Assembly: GCF_030680935.1 (NCBI RefSeq)
Contig: NZ_JAUXUP010000079.1
Span: 1-36,741, forward strand
Reading direction: 5' to 3'
DNA from: Polaromonas sp.
Lineage (GTDB): Bacteria > Pseudomonadota > Gammaproteobacteria > Burkholderiales > Burkholderiaceae_C
Length of the DNA stretch: 36,741 bases
A program made the position numbers and the translations under genes. Shown one piece after another: positions 8,628 through 16,211 of the stretch (positions within the stretch are counted from its first letter, which is position 1; every line of letters starts with the position of its first letter). The notes below the pieces were generated by a model. That model ran no database searches and was not told where the DNA came from. It saw only the letters and a program-made list of their open reading frames with translations.

Positions 8628-9994
8628 GGAAGCTCTGCAATAAATTGATCAGCCTGCGCCAACATGCCAGCGCGTATGGTTTTGAAAACCCGTTGCGGAA
8701 AACCTGCTGGCAATTGCGCCGCTACCCGCTCCAGCGCGTCGGGTACCAGTAACACCATCGCCACCATGTGGTCAAAGGCGTCGGGCACGCCGCTTTGCTG
8801 CGCCAGCAGTTGCCAGTGGCGGGTACGGATCTCGTGCAGGTGGGAATGGGTGTTTTTGCTTCCCAAATTGGACCGAATGGCCATGGCCAGCTTGGCCCGG
8901 CGCGGATGCACCTGATTCGGCCCCGTGCCCATGATGGGCCAGACCGACAACACGTCGTACAGCGGCGTCATGCGGTAGCCGCCACCGCGTTCCAGAAAGA
9001 TCGAAAAGTTTTTGGCATGGCCGTCGGTGGCGGCCATGAGCCAGAAGGCGAGTTGCGCCTTGACGAAGGCCAATTTGTCTTGATCGGCACGGCGGCTGTT
9101 GTCCAGCTGGCGAAGAATGGCGCGTATGCCCGGTCCGCCTTCGTTTTCATACTTTCGCTCGCCGGCAACGCCAAGCGCCTGGCAGAAGTCTTCCTGCGCG
9201 AGGCGTGCAATCCAGGGTGCGCGATCTTGCGGGTGCTGAAGCGCCCGGTCAAAGCGCTCTACCACCAATACCTTGCGCTGGCCGAAACGAGCCATTTCGG
9301 AGTCGGCCACTGGCAGACCCAGCTGCGCCAGTATCTGGGCGCACAACCACTCGTTCTCCACAGAGTCGCTCATGTCGGCGCGCATGTTTCCAACAAGGCC
9401 CAGCGGCAGCTTGAAAATATGCGTGGTCGGTGTTGCACCCACCGGCCTGCACCACTGGCCTTGGTGCCAGAGCAGGGCAGTTTTTTCCTGTGCGCCAGCT
9501 ATGGAGATACGCAGGGCATCCGTCAATTCCTGCCCCACCACCCGTCCGCCGGTGACGGCGTGGTTGATGGCCTGCTCTACCTGCGTCTCGTCCCGCGGCA
9601 TGTAATCAATGCGGTCAAAACCCTCGGGAGTCATGCCAGGCGCAAGCAGTTGTACAGACCCGACGCAGTCGCGCCCGATGGCTGCCAGCAGATCAAAGGT
9701 ATCGATACTGCCTGTAGTGAACTTGTCCCGCAGACGCCGCCGGATGGAGTCGTTGTCTGGCAGCAGGTTGTCGAAAAAGTTACGAACGACTTCTCCACGA
9801 TGGGGAAGATTGTCTGGCGTGAACGGCAAGGAAAGCGATAGCCAGCGCGCAGCCGGCGATGCGGGCCAGCTTTCGTCATATTGGAAGCGATGCTCGCCGT
9901 CCACCACAGACCAGGTGCCCACACGTTCACCATTGGCCCATACCCCAAGCACGCTATGTTGCGGGTTGGTACGCGGGCGGCGAAAAGTCACCAT
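8624..9994 (-). CDS. hipA: HipA family serine/threonine kinase toxin
   Basis: 456-residue protein closely resembling E. coli HipA, the kinase that phosphorylates glutamyl-tRNA synthetase and causes growth arrest/persistence. Visible features: the N-terminal HipA_N region (GVWANGERVGTWS, LSLPFTPDNLPHRGEVV, FFDNLLPDN), the P-loop with the autophosphorylation-type Ser164 in RISIAGAQEKTALL, PTTHIFKLP, VERFDR, the Gly-rich KYENEGGPGI, catalytic Asp324 in ATDGHAKNFS and metal-binding Asp347 in PLYDVLS. All catalytic residues are intact. The start overlaps the hipB stop by 7 nt and the stop overlaps the nth start by 4 nt. HipB should neutralise it and jointly repress the promoter. The real target here is unknown. 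Confidence 0.95.
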   Translation of the reverse strand: MVTFRRPRTNPQHSVLGVWANGERVGTWSVVDGEHRFQYDESWPASPAARWLSLSLPFTPDNLPHRGEVVRNFFDNLLPDNDSIRRRLRDKFTTGSIDTFDLLAAIGRDCVGSVQLLAPGMTPEGFDRIDYMPRDETQVEQAINHAVTGGRVVGQELTDALRISIAGAQEKTALLWHQGQWCRPVGATPTTHIFKLPLGLVGNMRADMSDSVENEWLCAQILAQLGLPVADSEMARFGQRKVLVVERFDRALQHPQDRAPWIARLAQEDFCQALGVAGERKYENEGGPGIRAILRQLDNSRRADQDKLAFVKAQLAFWLMAATDGHAKNFSIFLERGGGYRMTPLYDVLSVWPIMGTGPNQVHPRRAKLAMAIRSNLGSKNTHSHLHEIRTRHWQLLAQQSGVPDAFDHMVAMVLLVPDALERVAAQLPAGFPQRVFKTIRAGMLAQADQFIAELP

Positions 9995-10242
9995 GTGTCA
10001 GGCCCCGGTTCGGCCACGCGGTGGGCCGAAGGCTCGTCAATCACCAGGCTGTAGCCCATGGCCGTGACCATGCGTGAAATCTGGTCGAAGGCGGTTACCT
10101 CTGGCGCGGCCTCAATGCGCGCAATACGTTTTTGCGTGACGCCCAGCCGCTCACCCAGCTGTGTCTGGGTCAGGCCTCGTGCTTGACGCAATGAGCGCAG
10201 GATGGTGCGTAGCTGTTGGGGGTTGTCAACGGGGTATTGCAT
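9988..10242 (-). CDS. hipB: HipB-like antitoxin, XRE-family DNA-binding protein
   Basis: 84-residue helix-turn-helix protein preceding hipA. The HTH spans about residues 10-60: LRTILRSLRQARGLTQTQLG, then ERLGVTQKRIARIEAAPE, with hydrophobic tail MVTAMGYSLVIDEP. HipB family members bind and inhibit HipA and autorepress the operon. The likely operators are the ACTACTTT/AAAGTAGT palindromes immediately upstream. The reading frame ends seven bases inside hipA, the usual tight coupling of antitoxin and toxin. The start ATG at 10242 is the only one that places the HTH at the expected position. Confidence 0.93.
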   Translation of the reverse strand: MQYPVDNPQQLRTILRSLRQARGLTQTQLGERLGVTQKRIARIEAAPEVTAFDQISRMVTAMGYSLVIDEPSAHRVAEPGPDTW

Positions 10243-10254
10243 GGATACGCCTCA

Positions 10255-10319
10255 AAAGTAGTTGTTTGAATTTACTACTTTAAAGTAGTTAAGTCCAATT
10301 ACTATCTTTAAGGAGTAAT
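10255..10319 (-). promoter_or_regulatory. hipBA-nth promoter and operator palindromes
   Basis: A perfect 16-bp palindrome ACTACTTTAAAGTAGT (10274-10289) has a further AAAGTAGT half-site at 10255-10262, and a looser pair of arms ATTACT (10298-10303) / AGTAAT (10314-10319). On the minus strand a plausible -35 TTGGAC (10293-10298) and -10 TAAATT (10269-10274) with an 18-bp spacer enclose the palindrome. Repression by HipB-HipA binding is the inferred role. Confidence 0.7.
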
Positions 10320-10389
10320 TCGGTTGCTATTTGTGATCAACTGCCCGTCGGGCGAATTGGCCCGCTGCGCTGGACGCAGGTTCTGGACT

Positions 10390-10896
10390 TCAGCTCGGGC
10401 TTGATCGCTTGGACTTGCCAACGCCCAGCAGCCAGCGCAACACCCGTACTTTGGCCGGCCAGGGTACGACCAGTGGCTTGTTGCCCACAGCCCGTTGCGC
10501 CTGCGACAACGCGTCTTCCACCAGGGCGTTGTGCAGATGCCGAATCGCCAGTTCCCAGAGCAGCGTGGCGCGGCCTTCGGTCTGCATTTCAATGCGGTGC
10601 TCCAGAAAGCAGTCTTCTTCGGTGGCGTCCAGCACGCTGAAACTGTGCCAGCCGTCAAACCCCTTGGGCTCGGTAAACCGGAAGCGTATGGATTCGCCAG
10701 GGGTGTAGTCCGTCACCACGTAGCCGATGGGCCCATGCCCGCCCACGGCGCCCGGCGCCAGCGGACGGTCAAACTTCATGCGTGGCCAGTTGGCTGGCCA
10801 CAGCTTGTCGGCCGGCGATCCCAGCGAGGCCATCAGCTCGGCCACTTGCGCTGGCGTGGCCTCCAGCCGCCGCTGGTGGACATTCACAATGTTCAT
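10390..10896 (-). CDS. SRPBCC-fold protein (START/Bet v 1-like)
   Basis: 168-residue protein with no signal peptide. The pattern fits an SRPBCC ligand-binding fold: N-terminal beta strand MNIVNVHQRRLEATPAQVAE, central strands YVVTDYTPGESIRFRFTEP and GWHSFSVLDATEEDCFLEHR, and a long C-terminal helix LLWELAIRHLHNALVEDALS. Its start overlaps the stop of the dienelactone hydrolase gene by 4 nt (10893-10896), so the two are translated together. No catalytic residue can be named. The stretch 10320-10389 between it and the hip promoter has no gene. Confidence 0.75.
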   Translation of the reverse strand: MNIVNVHQRRLEATPAQVAELMASLGSPADKLWPANWPRMKFDRPLAPGAVGGHGPIGYVVTDYTPGESIRFRFTEPKGFDGWHSFSVLDATEEDCFLEHRIEMQTEGRATLLWELAIRHLHNALVEDALSQAQRAVGNKPLVVPWPAKVRVLRWLLGVGKSKRSSPS

Positions 10897-11645
10897 GCGC
10901 CGCCCCTTGAATTGTTCTGCAGCGTTCGGCGGAACAGGTCAAACAGCCGCTCCCAGTGCCGCTCGGCCGCCGCCTGGTGGTAAATGCCCGTGCGCCTGGG
11001 GAAGACAAAGCCGTGCTCGGTGCCCGGGTACCACTCAATGCGGTGTGGTGTACCGCCGGCCACCAGCGCCTCTTGCAGCGTTTGCACAATCTCGGCCGGG
11101 GCCCAGCGGTCGGTCTCGGCGCAGGCAAAGTAGCTTTCGCAGCCAATTTTGGGCGCCATCAGGTGTGGGGAATCGTCCTTGTCGGTCACCAGGTTGGCGC
11201 CGTGAATGCTGGCAATGCTGCTGATACGTGTGGGCAGGGCAGCGGCGGCGGCCATCACAAACGGCCCGCTCATGCAGTAGCCCACCGCACCGACGCGGCT
11301 GGCGTCGGCCTGCGGTTGGGCATCTATAAAACGCAGCATGGCTTCGGTGTCGCTCACCACCATGGCGTTGGTGAGTGAGTTCATGTGTTCAAACATCACG
11401 GCCATCAGCGCGTCTGTGCGCTCGGTCAGCCAGAAGTCGCGCGAGCGGCGGTAATACAGGTTGGGCAGCACCACGTAATAACCGACAGCCGCCAGGCGCC
11501 GCGCCATGTCGTGCAACTCTTCACGCTTGCCGGGTGCGTCCATGTAAAACAGCACCACCGGGTGCGGCCCGCCTTCTTCGGGGTAGACGACAAAGGTATT
11601 CATCGCGCCATCGGCGCTGGGGATGTCTATGTGCTGCTCGATCAT
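10893..11645 (-). CDS. Dienelactone hydrolase family protein
   Basis: 250-residue alpha/beta hydrolase, probably cytoplasmic. The dienelactone-hydrolase triad is visible: Cys124 as nucleophile in VGYCMSGPF, Asp179 in CAETDRWAP and His211 in GTEHGFVFP. The Cys nucleophile separates it from Ser-type esterases. HPVVLFYMDAPGKREEL and YYVVLPNLYYR are the usual N-terminal strands. The family hydrolyses lactones or activated esters in (chloro)aromatic catabolism, but many members have unknown substrates and no ring-cleavage genes are near. It is the first gene of a two-gene unit with the SRPBCC protein and diverges from the aminotransferase gene across 123 bp. Confidence 0.9.
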   Translation of the reverse strand: MIEQHIDIPSADGAMNTFVVYPEEGGPHPVVLFYMDAPGKREELHDMARRLAAVGYYVVLPNLYYRRSRDFWLTERTDALMAVMFEHMNSLTNAMVVSDTEAMLRFIDAQPQADASRVGAVGYCMSGPFVMAAAAALPTRISSIASIHGANLVTDKDDSPHLMAPKIGCESYFACAETDRWAPAEIVQTLQEALVAGGTPHRIEWYPGTEHGFVFPRRTGIYHQAAAERHWERLFDLFRRTLQNNSRGGA

Positions 11646-11768
11646 GGGGTCGCCTCAAATAAAGTGGATGCCAGGACGGGGTTCAGGCGCTATTCTGCCG
11701 CCAACGCCCGCCACGCAGGAAAGCTGCGCGCAAATTGGCGACAATGCTCAGCAGAAAGAGAGACCGCC

Positions 11769-12962
11769 ATGCCTTTGCAATTTGCCGACCGCCTGAACAA
11801 CGTAGAAACCTCTGCCATCCGCGAGTTATTCAAACTGCTGGGCAAGCCCGGCATCATCAGCTTTGCGGGCGGCTTCCCCGACAGCGCCATGTTTGATGTC
11901 GAGGGCATCAAAGAGGCCGCCAACAAGGCCCTGGCTGAAGAACCCGGCGCCGCGCTGCAATACGGCGCCACCGAAGGTTACAACCCGCTGCGTGAACAGC
12001 TGGCCGCCTTTATGGGCACCAGGGGGGTGGACGTAGCAGCGGATGGCCTGATCGTCACCACCGGCAGCCAGCAGGCGCTTGATTTGCTGGGCAAAACCAT
12101 GATCAGCCCCGGCGACAAGGTGATTGTCGAAGGCCCGACCTTTCTGGCCACCATCCAGTGCTTCAGGCTGTACGGCGCAGAACTGATCAGCGCGCCGATT
12201 GATGCCAACGGCGTCAAGACCGACGAGCTGGAAAAACTGATTGCCGAGCACAAGCCCAAGTTTGTCTATTTGATACCCACCTTCGGCAACCCCAGCGGCG
12301 CCATGCTGAGCCTGGAGCGGCGCAAGAAAGTGCTTGAGCTGGCGGTGAAGTACCAGACCCTGGTGGTGGAAGACGACCCGTATGGCGACCTGTACTTCAA
12401 TGCCGCGCCACCGCCCAGCATCCTGAGCCTGAGTAAAGACGTGCCCGGCAGTCGCGAGCTGATTGCCCACTGCGGCAGCATGAGCAAAGTGTTAAGCCCC
12501 GGCCTGCGCGTAGGCTGGATGATTGGCCCCGCCGAGCTGCTGGCCAAGGCCACCATGTGCAAACAGTTCAGCGACGCACACACCAGCACCTTTGCCCAGG
12601 CAACCGCCGCGCAATACCTCAAAGCCGGTCGTATGCCCGCCACCCTGGCCAATGTGCGCAAGGTGTACGGCGAGCGCGCCCTGGCCATGGGCGCAGCACT
12701 CAAGCGCGAGCTGGGTGATGCGGTGGAATTTACGCAGCCGCAAGGTGGTTTGTTCTTCTGGGCCCGCCTCACCGGTGCGGGCGGCAAAACCAAAGACGCT
12801 GGTGAGTTTGCCAAGAAGGCGATTGAGCAGGGTGTGGCGTTTGTGCCCGGAGCGCCGTTTTATGCGGGGAATCCGAATATGGCTACCTTCAGGCTGAGTT
12901 TTGCCACCGCGGATGTGGGGAAGATTGAGGAAGGTGTGGGGCGGCTTGGCAAGGCGCTTTAA
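11769..12962 (+). CDS. PLP-dependent aminotransferase (class I/II, LysN/2-aminoadipate type)
   Basis: 397 residues, fold type I aminotransferase. Landmarks are the N-terminal IISFAGGFPDSAMF, LQYGATEGYNPLREQLA, TTGSQQALDLLGK, the cofactor-contacting TFGNPSGAMLS with Asn174, VVEDDPYGDLYF with the pyridine-binding Asp202 or Asp203, and the Schiff-base Lys240 in GSMSKVLSPGLRVGW. This pattern is that of the ARO8/LysN/MocR-domain branch (2-aminoadipate, aromatic or branched-chain donors); specificity cannot be fixed. Start ATG 11769 follows AAGAGAG and agrees with family N-termini. It stands alone on the plus strand and is the last high-GC gene before the low-GC defence island, which begins right after its stop codon. 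Confidence 0.92.
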   Translation: MPLQFADRLNNVETSAIRELFKLLGKPGIISFAGGFPDSAMFDVEGIKEAANKALAEEPGAALQYGATEGYNPLREQLAAFMGTRGVDVAADGLIVTTGSQQALDLLGKTMISPGDKVIVEGPTFLATIQCFRLYGAELISAPIDANGVKTDELEKLIAEHKPKFVYLIPTFGNPSGAMLSLERRKKVLELAVKYQTLVVEDDPYGDLYFNAAPPPSILSLSKDVPGSRELIAHCGSMSKVLSPGLRVGWMIGPAELLAKATMCKQFSDAHTSTFAQATAAQYLKAGRMPATLANVRKVYGERALAMGAALKRELGDAVEFTQPQGGLFFWARLTGAGGKTKDAGEFAKKAIEQGVAFVPGAPFYAGNPNMATFRLSFATADVGKIEEGVGRLGKAL

Positions 12963-13020
12963 GTTTGAACGGACTCACTAATTCAAAAAAATGCCATTGG
13001 CACGAATTGCCATTCGCCAT

Positions 13021-13518
13021 ATGACTCGAAGAGTATTCTTTAGTTTCCACTGGGAGCGGGATATATGGCGAGCCAATGTCGTTCGCAATTCATGGTTGAC
13101 AGTTGGTGGGGGACTAAAGGCCGGCTACTACGACCACGCCGATATCGAAAAAATTAAGCTGAAAAGTACCGTTGCTATTCAAAATTGGATTGACCGACAG
13201 CTATTGGGAGCTTCGGTAACCTGTGTGCTCATCGGTAATAGGACCGCCGAGCGCAAGCATGTTCAGTATGAAATTTCTCGTAGCCGCGAACTAGGGAAAG
13301 CCATCTTTGGTGTACGAATTAACCAGATTAAAGATCAGCATGGTTGTACCGACTGGGAAGGCCCAAATCCTTTTGCTGGTTTAATTCCCGGGAATGATCT
13401 TCTTTCGCGTGTTTTCTCATCTGAGAACGCCGTCCCCGTCCACGACTGGAACGATGATGATGGCCGTACACATTTTTCCGCGTGGGTTGAAGCGGCGGCG
13501 AAGTTAGCCGGCAAATAG
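13021..13518 (+). CDS. thsB: Thoeris TIR-domain sensor ThsB, MTH538-like (copy 1)
   Basis: 165-residue protein with the TIR-like (DUF1863/MTH538) fold of ThsB. Seen: RRVFFSFHWERDIWRANVVR at the N-terminus, the strand SVTCVLIGNRTAERKH, catalytic-type Glu84 in VQYEISRSRELGKAIFGV, GPNPFAGLI and the C-terminal VHDWNDDDGRTHFSAWVE. By alignment from memory Glu84 corresponds to Glu85 of Bacillus cereus ThsB. In Thoeris, ThsB recognises phage infection and makes a cyclic ADP-ribose isomer from NAD+. The usual Trp after the RR/RK pair is replaced by His80. ATG 13021 places the motif at the family position; an in-frame ATG at 12991 is possible, and neither has a good Shine-Dalgarno. It is 198 bp upstream of thsA, with a hairpin between them. 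Confidence 0.88.
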   Translation: MTRRVFFSFHWERDIWRANVVRNSWLTVGGGLKAGYYDHADIEKIKLKSTVAIQNWIDRQLLGASVTCVLIGNRTAERKHVQYEISRSRELGKAIFGVRINQIKDQHGCTDWEGPNPFAGLIPGNDLLSRVFSSENAVPVHDWNDDDGRTHFSAWVEAAAKLAGK

Positions 13519-13546
13519 CCGCATCGCCACGTCGGTGCTTCTCGGT

Positions 13547-13567
13547 AGCTCAAGAAAACTTTGAGCT
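13547..13567 (+). terminator. Weak hairpin between the first TIR gene and thsA
   Basis: 7-bp stem AGCTCAA / TTGAGCT around GAAAACT, 29 bp after the thsB1 stop, followed by a T-rich but interrupted tract. It may be a leaky terminator that separates the first TIR gene from the thsA unit. The rest of 13519-13716 shows no gene. Confidence 0.4.
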
Positions 13568-13716
13568 TCTTATCTCTGCCGTCACGCCTGAGGCCGTTCT
13601 TACGGTGATCTTCTGTCTCTCATCTATTTAGAGGGAGACGTATTTCTCTGCCCGCCATATATTGCACCAATGCCAAGAAAGTCATGAGAAAAGTTGGCCC
13701 AAAGTTTGGAGAAAGA

Positions 13717-15150
13717 ATGAAATTTGACCACGATATCGAAGCATTCATAAAAGACTTCGTTAAAGATTTGCTGGAGAACAACGCAGCCGTATTTGCGGGT
13801 GCTGGGTTGTCAAAAAGTTCAGGATATGTCGAGTGGACAGAATTGCTCCGCGATATCGCGGAAGAGTTGGGGTTAGAAGTCGACAAAGAGCACGATCTGA
13901 TTTCTTTAGCTCAATACCACGTCAACCATCGTGGAAGTAATGCTGGAATAGCGAAAAAAGTTCTGGAAGAATTTTCGCATCAAGCTGAACCCTCTAGTAG
14001 CCACGAGATATTAGCTCGGCTACCCATATCTACGTTCTGGACTACAAACTATGACTCACTCTTGGAGGAGTCTCTCAAGCGTGCGTACAAGATCACTGAC
14101 GTCAAGCACAGCGTCTCGCAGTTAGCCAATACGAGACCCAAAAGAGATGTAGTCGTCTACAAGATGCACGGTGATGTGACAGATCCCGGGCAAGCAGTTT
14201 TGTCCAAGCACCAATACGAGCAGTACTTTCACACTCACGCTGCATTCATAACCGCGCTAAGTGGGGATCTGATTTCAAAAACGTTCTTGTTTATTGGATT
14301 CAGTTTTACCGACCCCAATTTGGACTATGTGTTGAGTAGGCTTCACGTAACCAGTCCAGTCCGTCAACACTATTGTTTTATGAAGAAAGAGTCGGGCAGT
14401 AAAAGTGATCCAGTGGAGATGCTGGCATACAAGATTCGAAAACAGAAATTGAGAGTTGATGATCTTAAGAGATATCGCATCAAAGCACTGCTAGTTGAGG
14501 ACTATGCAGACATACCGAATATCCTGAAAGAGATTGAAGGTCGCTATCGCAAGAAAACGGTTTTTGTATCGGGCAGTGCGGAGGAGTTTGGAGAATGGGA
14601 GCGGGGGGAGGCGCAAGACTTCGTCCACGATTTGAGTAGGCAGCTGGTTTCCTCAAGTATGCGTGTTGTGAACGGGTTTGGATGGGGCATTGGTAGTGCG
14701 GTTATAAACGGCGCTCTGGAGGCCGTGTATAGCTCCCCGGAAAAATTCTCGGAAGATCAGCTAGTGATTCGGCCATTCCCTCAGTTCGCGACGAAAAATC
14801 AGGATTTGCCATCCTTATGGCACGAATACCGCCATCGCATGATGTCGCTCGCAGGAATCGCAATTTTCTTGTTCGGCAACAAAAAGGGCTCTGATGGACA
14901 GATCATCAATGCTGATGGGGTGAAACGCGAGTTTGACATCGCGATAGAGAAAGGTTTAATTCCAATTCCTGTTGGCGCTACAGGCTATATGGCTAGAGAG
15001 ATATTCACGCTAATTGAGAAGGATCCCGCCGCCTACTACGGCGATACGCATTGGATTTTCCCATTGGTCAGGGAGATAGCGGCCCCGGGCTTGCCGAGCC
15101 AGCAAATAGTAGAAAAACTGGTTTCTATTGTTCGACAAATCAGTAAATAG
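13717..15150 (+). CDS. thsA: Thoeris effector ThsA: SIR2 NADase fused to SLOG domain
   Basis: 477 residues (B. cereus ThsA has 476 as I recall). The SIR2 domain occupies about residues 1-270: NNAAVFAGAGLSKSSGYVEW, TFWTTNYDSLLEES with Asn111, VVYKMHGDV with His151, and FLFIGFSFTDPNLDYVLSRL. These match the Asn112/His152 NAD-hydrolysis pair of B. cereus ThsA. The SLOG domain follows (about 280-477): TVFVSGSAEEFGEWE, VVNGFGWGIGSAVINGALE, IRPFPQ, then Arg372, Lys389 (FGNK) and Glu405, aligning with signal-contact residues 371, 388 and 403. Cyclic ADPR isomers bound by SLOG activate NAD+ depletion and abort infection. GGAG five bases before ATG 13717 sets the start; an in-frame ATG at 13684 lacks a well-spaced site. 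All key residues are present, so the gene should be functional. Confidence 0.95.
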   Translation: MKFDHDIEAFIKDFVKDLLENNAAVFAGAGLSKSSGYVEWTELLRDIAEELGLEVDKEHDLISLAQYHVNHRGSNAGIAKKVLEEFSHQAEPSSSHEILARLPISTFWTTNYDSLLEESLKRAYKITDVKHSVSQLANTRPKRDVVVYKMHGDVTDPGQAVLSKHQYEQYFHTHAAFITALSGDLISKTFLFIGFSFTDPNLDYVLSRLHVTSPVRQHYCFMKKESGSKSDPVEMLAYKIRKQKLRVDDLKRYRIKALLVEDYADIPNILKEIEGRYRKKTVFVSGSAEEFGEWERGEAQDFVHDLSRQLVSSSMRVVNGFGWGIGSAVINGALEAVYSSPEKFSEDQLVIRPFPQFATKNQDLPSLWHEYRHRMMSLAGIAIFLFGNKKGSDGQIINADGVKREFDIAIEKGLIPIPVGATGYMAREIFTLIEKDPAAYYGDTHWIFPLVREIAAPGLPSQQIVEKLVSIVRQISK

Positions 15151-15179
15151 TCGGCTCCAAAACTTCAAAGGAAATTTGT

Positions 15180-15677
15180 ATGACTAGGAATTGCTTTTAT
15201 AGCTTTCATTACGTTCCCGATTGTGTTCGTGCTTCACAAGTTAGGCAGATCGGCTCAATCGAGGGGAATAAGCCTGCTCGCGACAATGACTGGGAAACTG
15301 TTGTTGGTGGAGGAGATGCAGCGATACACAAATGGATTGACGAACAAATGAAGGGTTGTTCTTGCACTATTGTCCTCGTCGGTGCCGAGACCGCTAATCG
15401 TAAATGGATCAACGAAGAGATAGCGAAGTCTTGGAACAAAGGTATGGGCGTCGTAGGAATTCGCATCCACGGACTCAAAAATTTTGACCAGCAAACTTCC
15501 ACTAAGGGCGATAACCCATTTGACTACGTTCACTACGGTACGAATTCTGAGAAACTCTCCTCCATCGTGAAGTGCTACGACCCGGCCGGGGTTGATAGTA
15601 AAGCTCGGTATGCCTGGATTGAAACGCATCTAGCCAATGCAGTCGAGGAAGCAATCAAAATTAGAAATTCAAACTGA
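15180..15677 (+). CDS. thsB: Thoeris TIR-domain sensor ThsB, MTH538-like (copy 2)
   Basis: 165 residues, the same family as the first TIR gene but strongly diverged from it. Seen: NCFYSFHYVPDCVRASQVRQ, CTIVLVGAETANRKWI, putative catalytic Glu80 in INEEIAKSWNKGMGVVGI, GDNPFDYVHYG and the C-terminal YAWIETHLANAVEEAI. It keeps the Trp (Trp76) missing from copy 1, but has Glu79 where many relatives have Tyr before the catalytic Glu. It lacks the W-N-D-D-D tail motif of copy 1. AAAGGA precedes ATG 15180; the gene follows thsA by 29 bp, so it is co-transcribed. It probably senses a different phage trigger and signals to the same ThsA. Confidence 0.85.
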   Translation: MTRNCFYSFHYVPDCVRASQVRQIGSIEGNKPARDNDWETVVGGGDAAIHKWIDEQMKGCSCTIVLVGAETANRKWINEEIAKSWNKGMGVVGIRIHGLKNFDQQTSTKGDNPFDYVHYGTNSEKLSSIVKCYDPAGVDSKARYAWIETHLANAVEEAIKIRNSN

Positions 15678-15704
15678 GGAACTTACAAACAAAGAGAGAG
15701 AAAT

Positions 15705-16211
15705 ATGCCAATAAATGTTGACACCCTTAGGTCCGCGGCCCAAAAGGGAAGGCCTGTTACGGCAAGAAATATAAACGAGGCTGTGAGCCGCGGCATAAAG
15801 ACCGCGTTCCTCTGCCATAGTCACAAAGATGCCGAACTCGCGAAGGGCTTGGAACGGTTGCTCAATGATGCGGGCTGGACTCTTTATATTGACTGGGATG
15901 ACGCGTCAATGCCGGAAGTCACCAACCGGGAAACAGCTCAGAAGATTCAGCAGAACATATTGAATGCAGAATACTTTCTTTTTTTAGCCACAGCCAACTC
16001 AATGGCTTCTAAATGGTGTCCGTGGGAGATTGGGTACGCCGATGGAAAGAAGCCGATCGATAGGATTCTGATGGTTCCGACGATCAATGGGCTAACCACA
16101 CATGGAAACGAGTATCTGCAACTCTACAAAAAGGTTGATTACGCATCTACAGGAGAACTTGCGACCTGGAGGCTTGGCGATAAGACCGGGACTCTTCTCA
16201 AAAATCTGTAA
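15705..16211 (+). CDS. Third TIR-domain protein of the Thoeris operon (classical TIR_2 type)
   Basis: 168 residues with a classical TIR domain, unlike the two MTH538-like ThsB proteins. After an N-terminal extension of about 30 residues (ending RNINEAVSRGIK) come box 1 TAFLCHSHKDAELAKGLERL, box 2-like WTLYIDWDDASMP, the strand AEYFLFLATANSMASKWCP and the catalytic Glu108 in PWEIGYADGKK, the TIR NADase position. The Cys/Ser-His-x-x-Asp pattern and W-x-E helix are intact, so NAD+ processing activity is plausible. It follows the second thsB by 27 bp with an AGAGAG-like Shine-Dalgarno and ends the operon. Classical TIR proteins occur as alternative ThsB subunits in some Thoeris loci (from memory); whether it makes the same signal is unknown. 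Confidence 0.85.
   Translation: MPINVDTLRSAAQKGRPVTARNINEAVSRGIKTAFLCHSHKDAELAKGLERLLNDAGWTLYIDWDDASMPEVTNRETAQKIQQNILNAEYFLFLATANSMASKWCPWEIGYADGKKPIDRILMVPTINGLTTHGNEYLQLYKKVDYASTGELATWRLGDKTGTLLKNL

Noticed and set aside
10324..10390. Possible sixth copy of the 63-bp repeat (starts TGCTATTTGTGATCAACTGC)
   Set aside because: Only the first few bases match and the right end does not; it needs a gap and lacks the GATTT..CTTGAA end.
13684..13716. Upstream ATG at 13684 as the thsA start
   Set aside because: Its AAGAAAG lies too close to the ATG, whereas 13717 has GGAG at good spacing and gives a protein almost equal in length to B. cereus ThsA.
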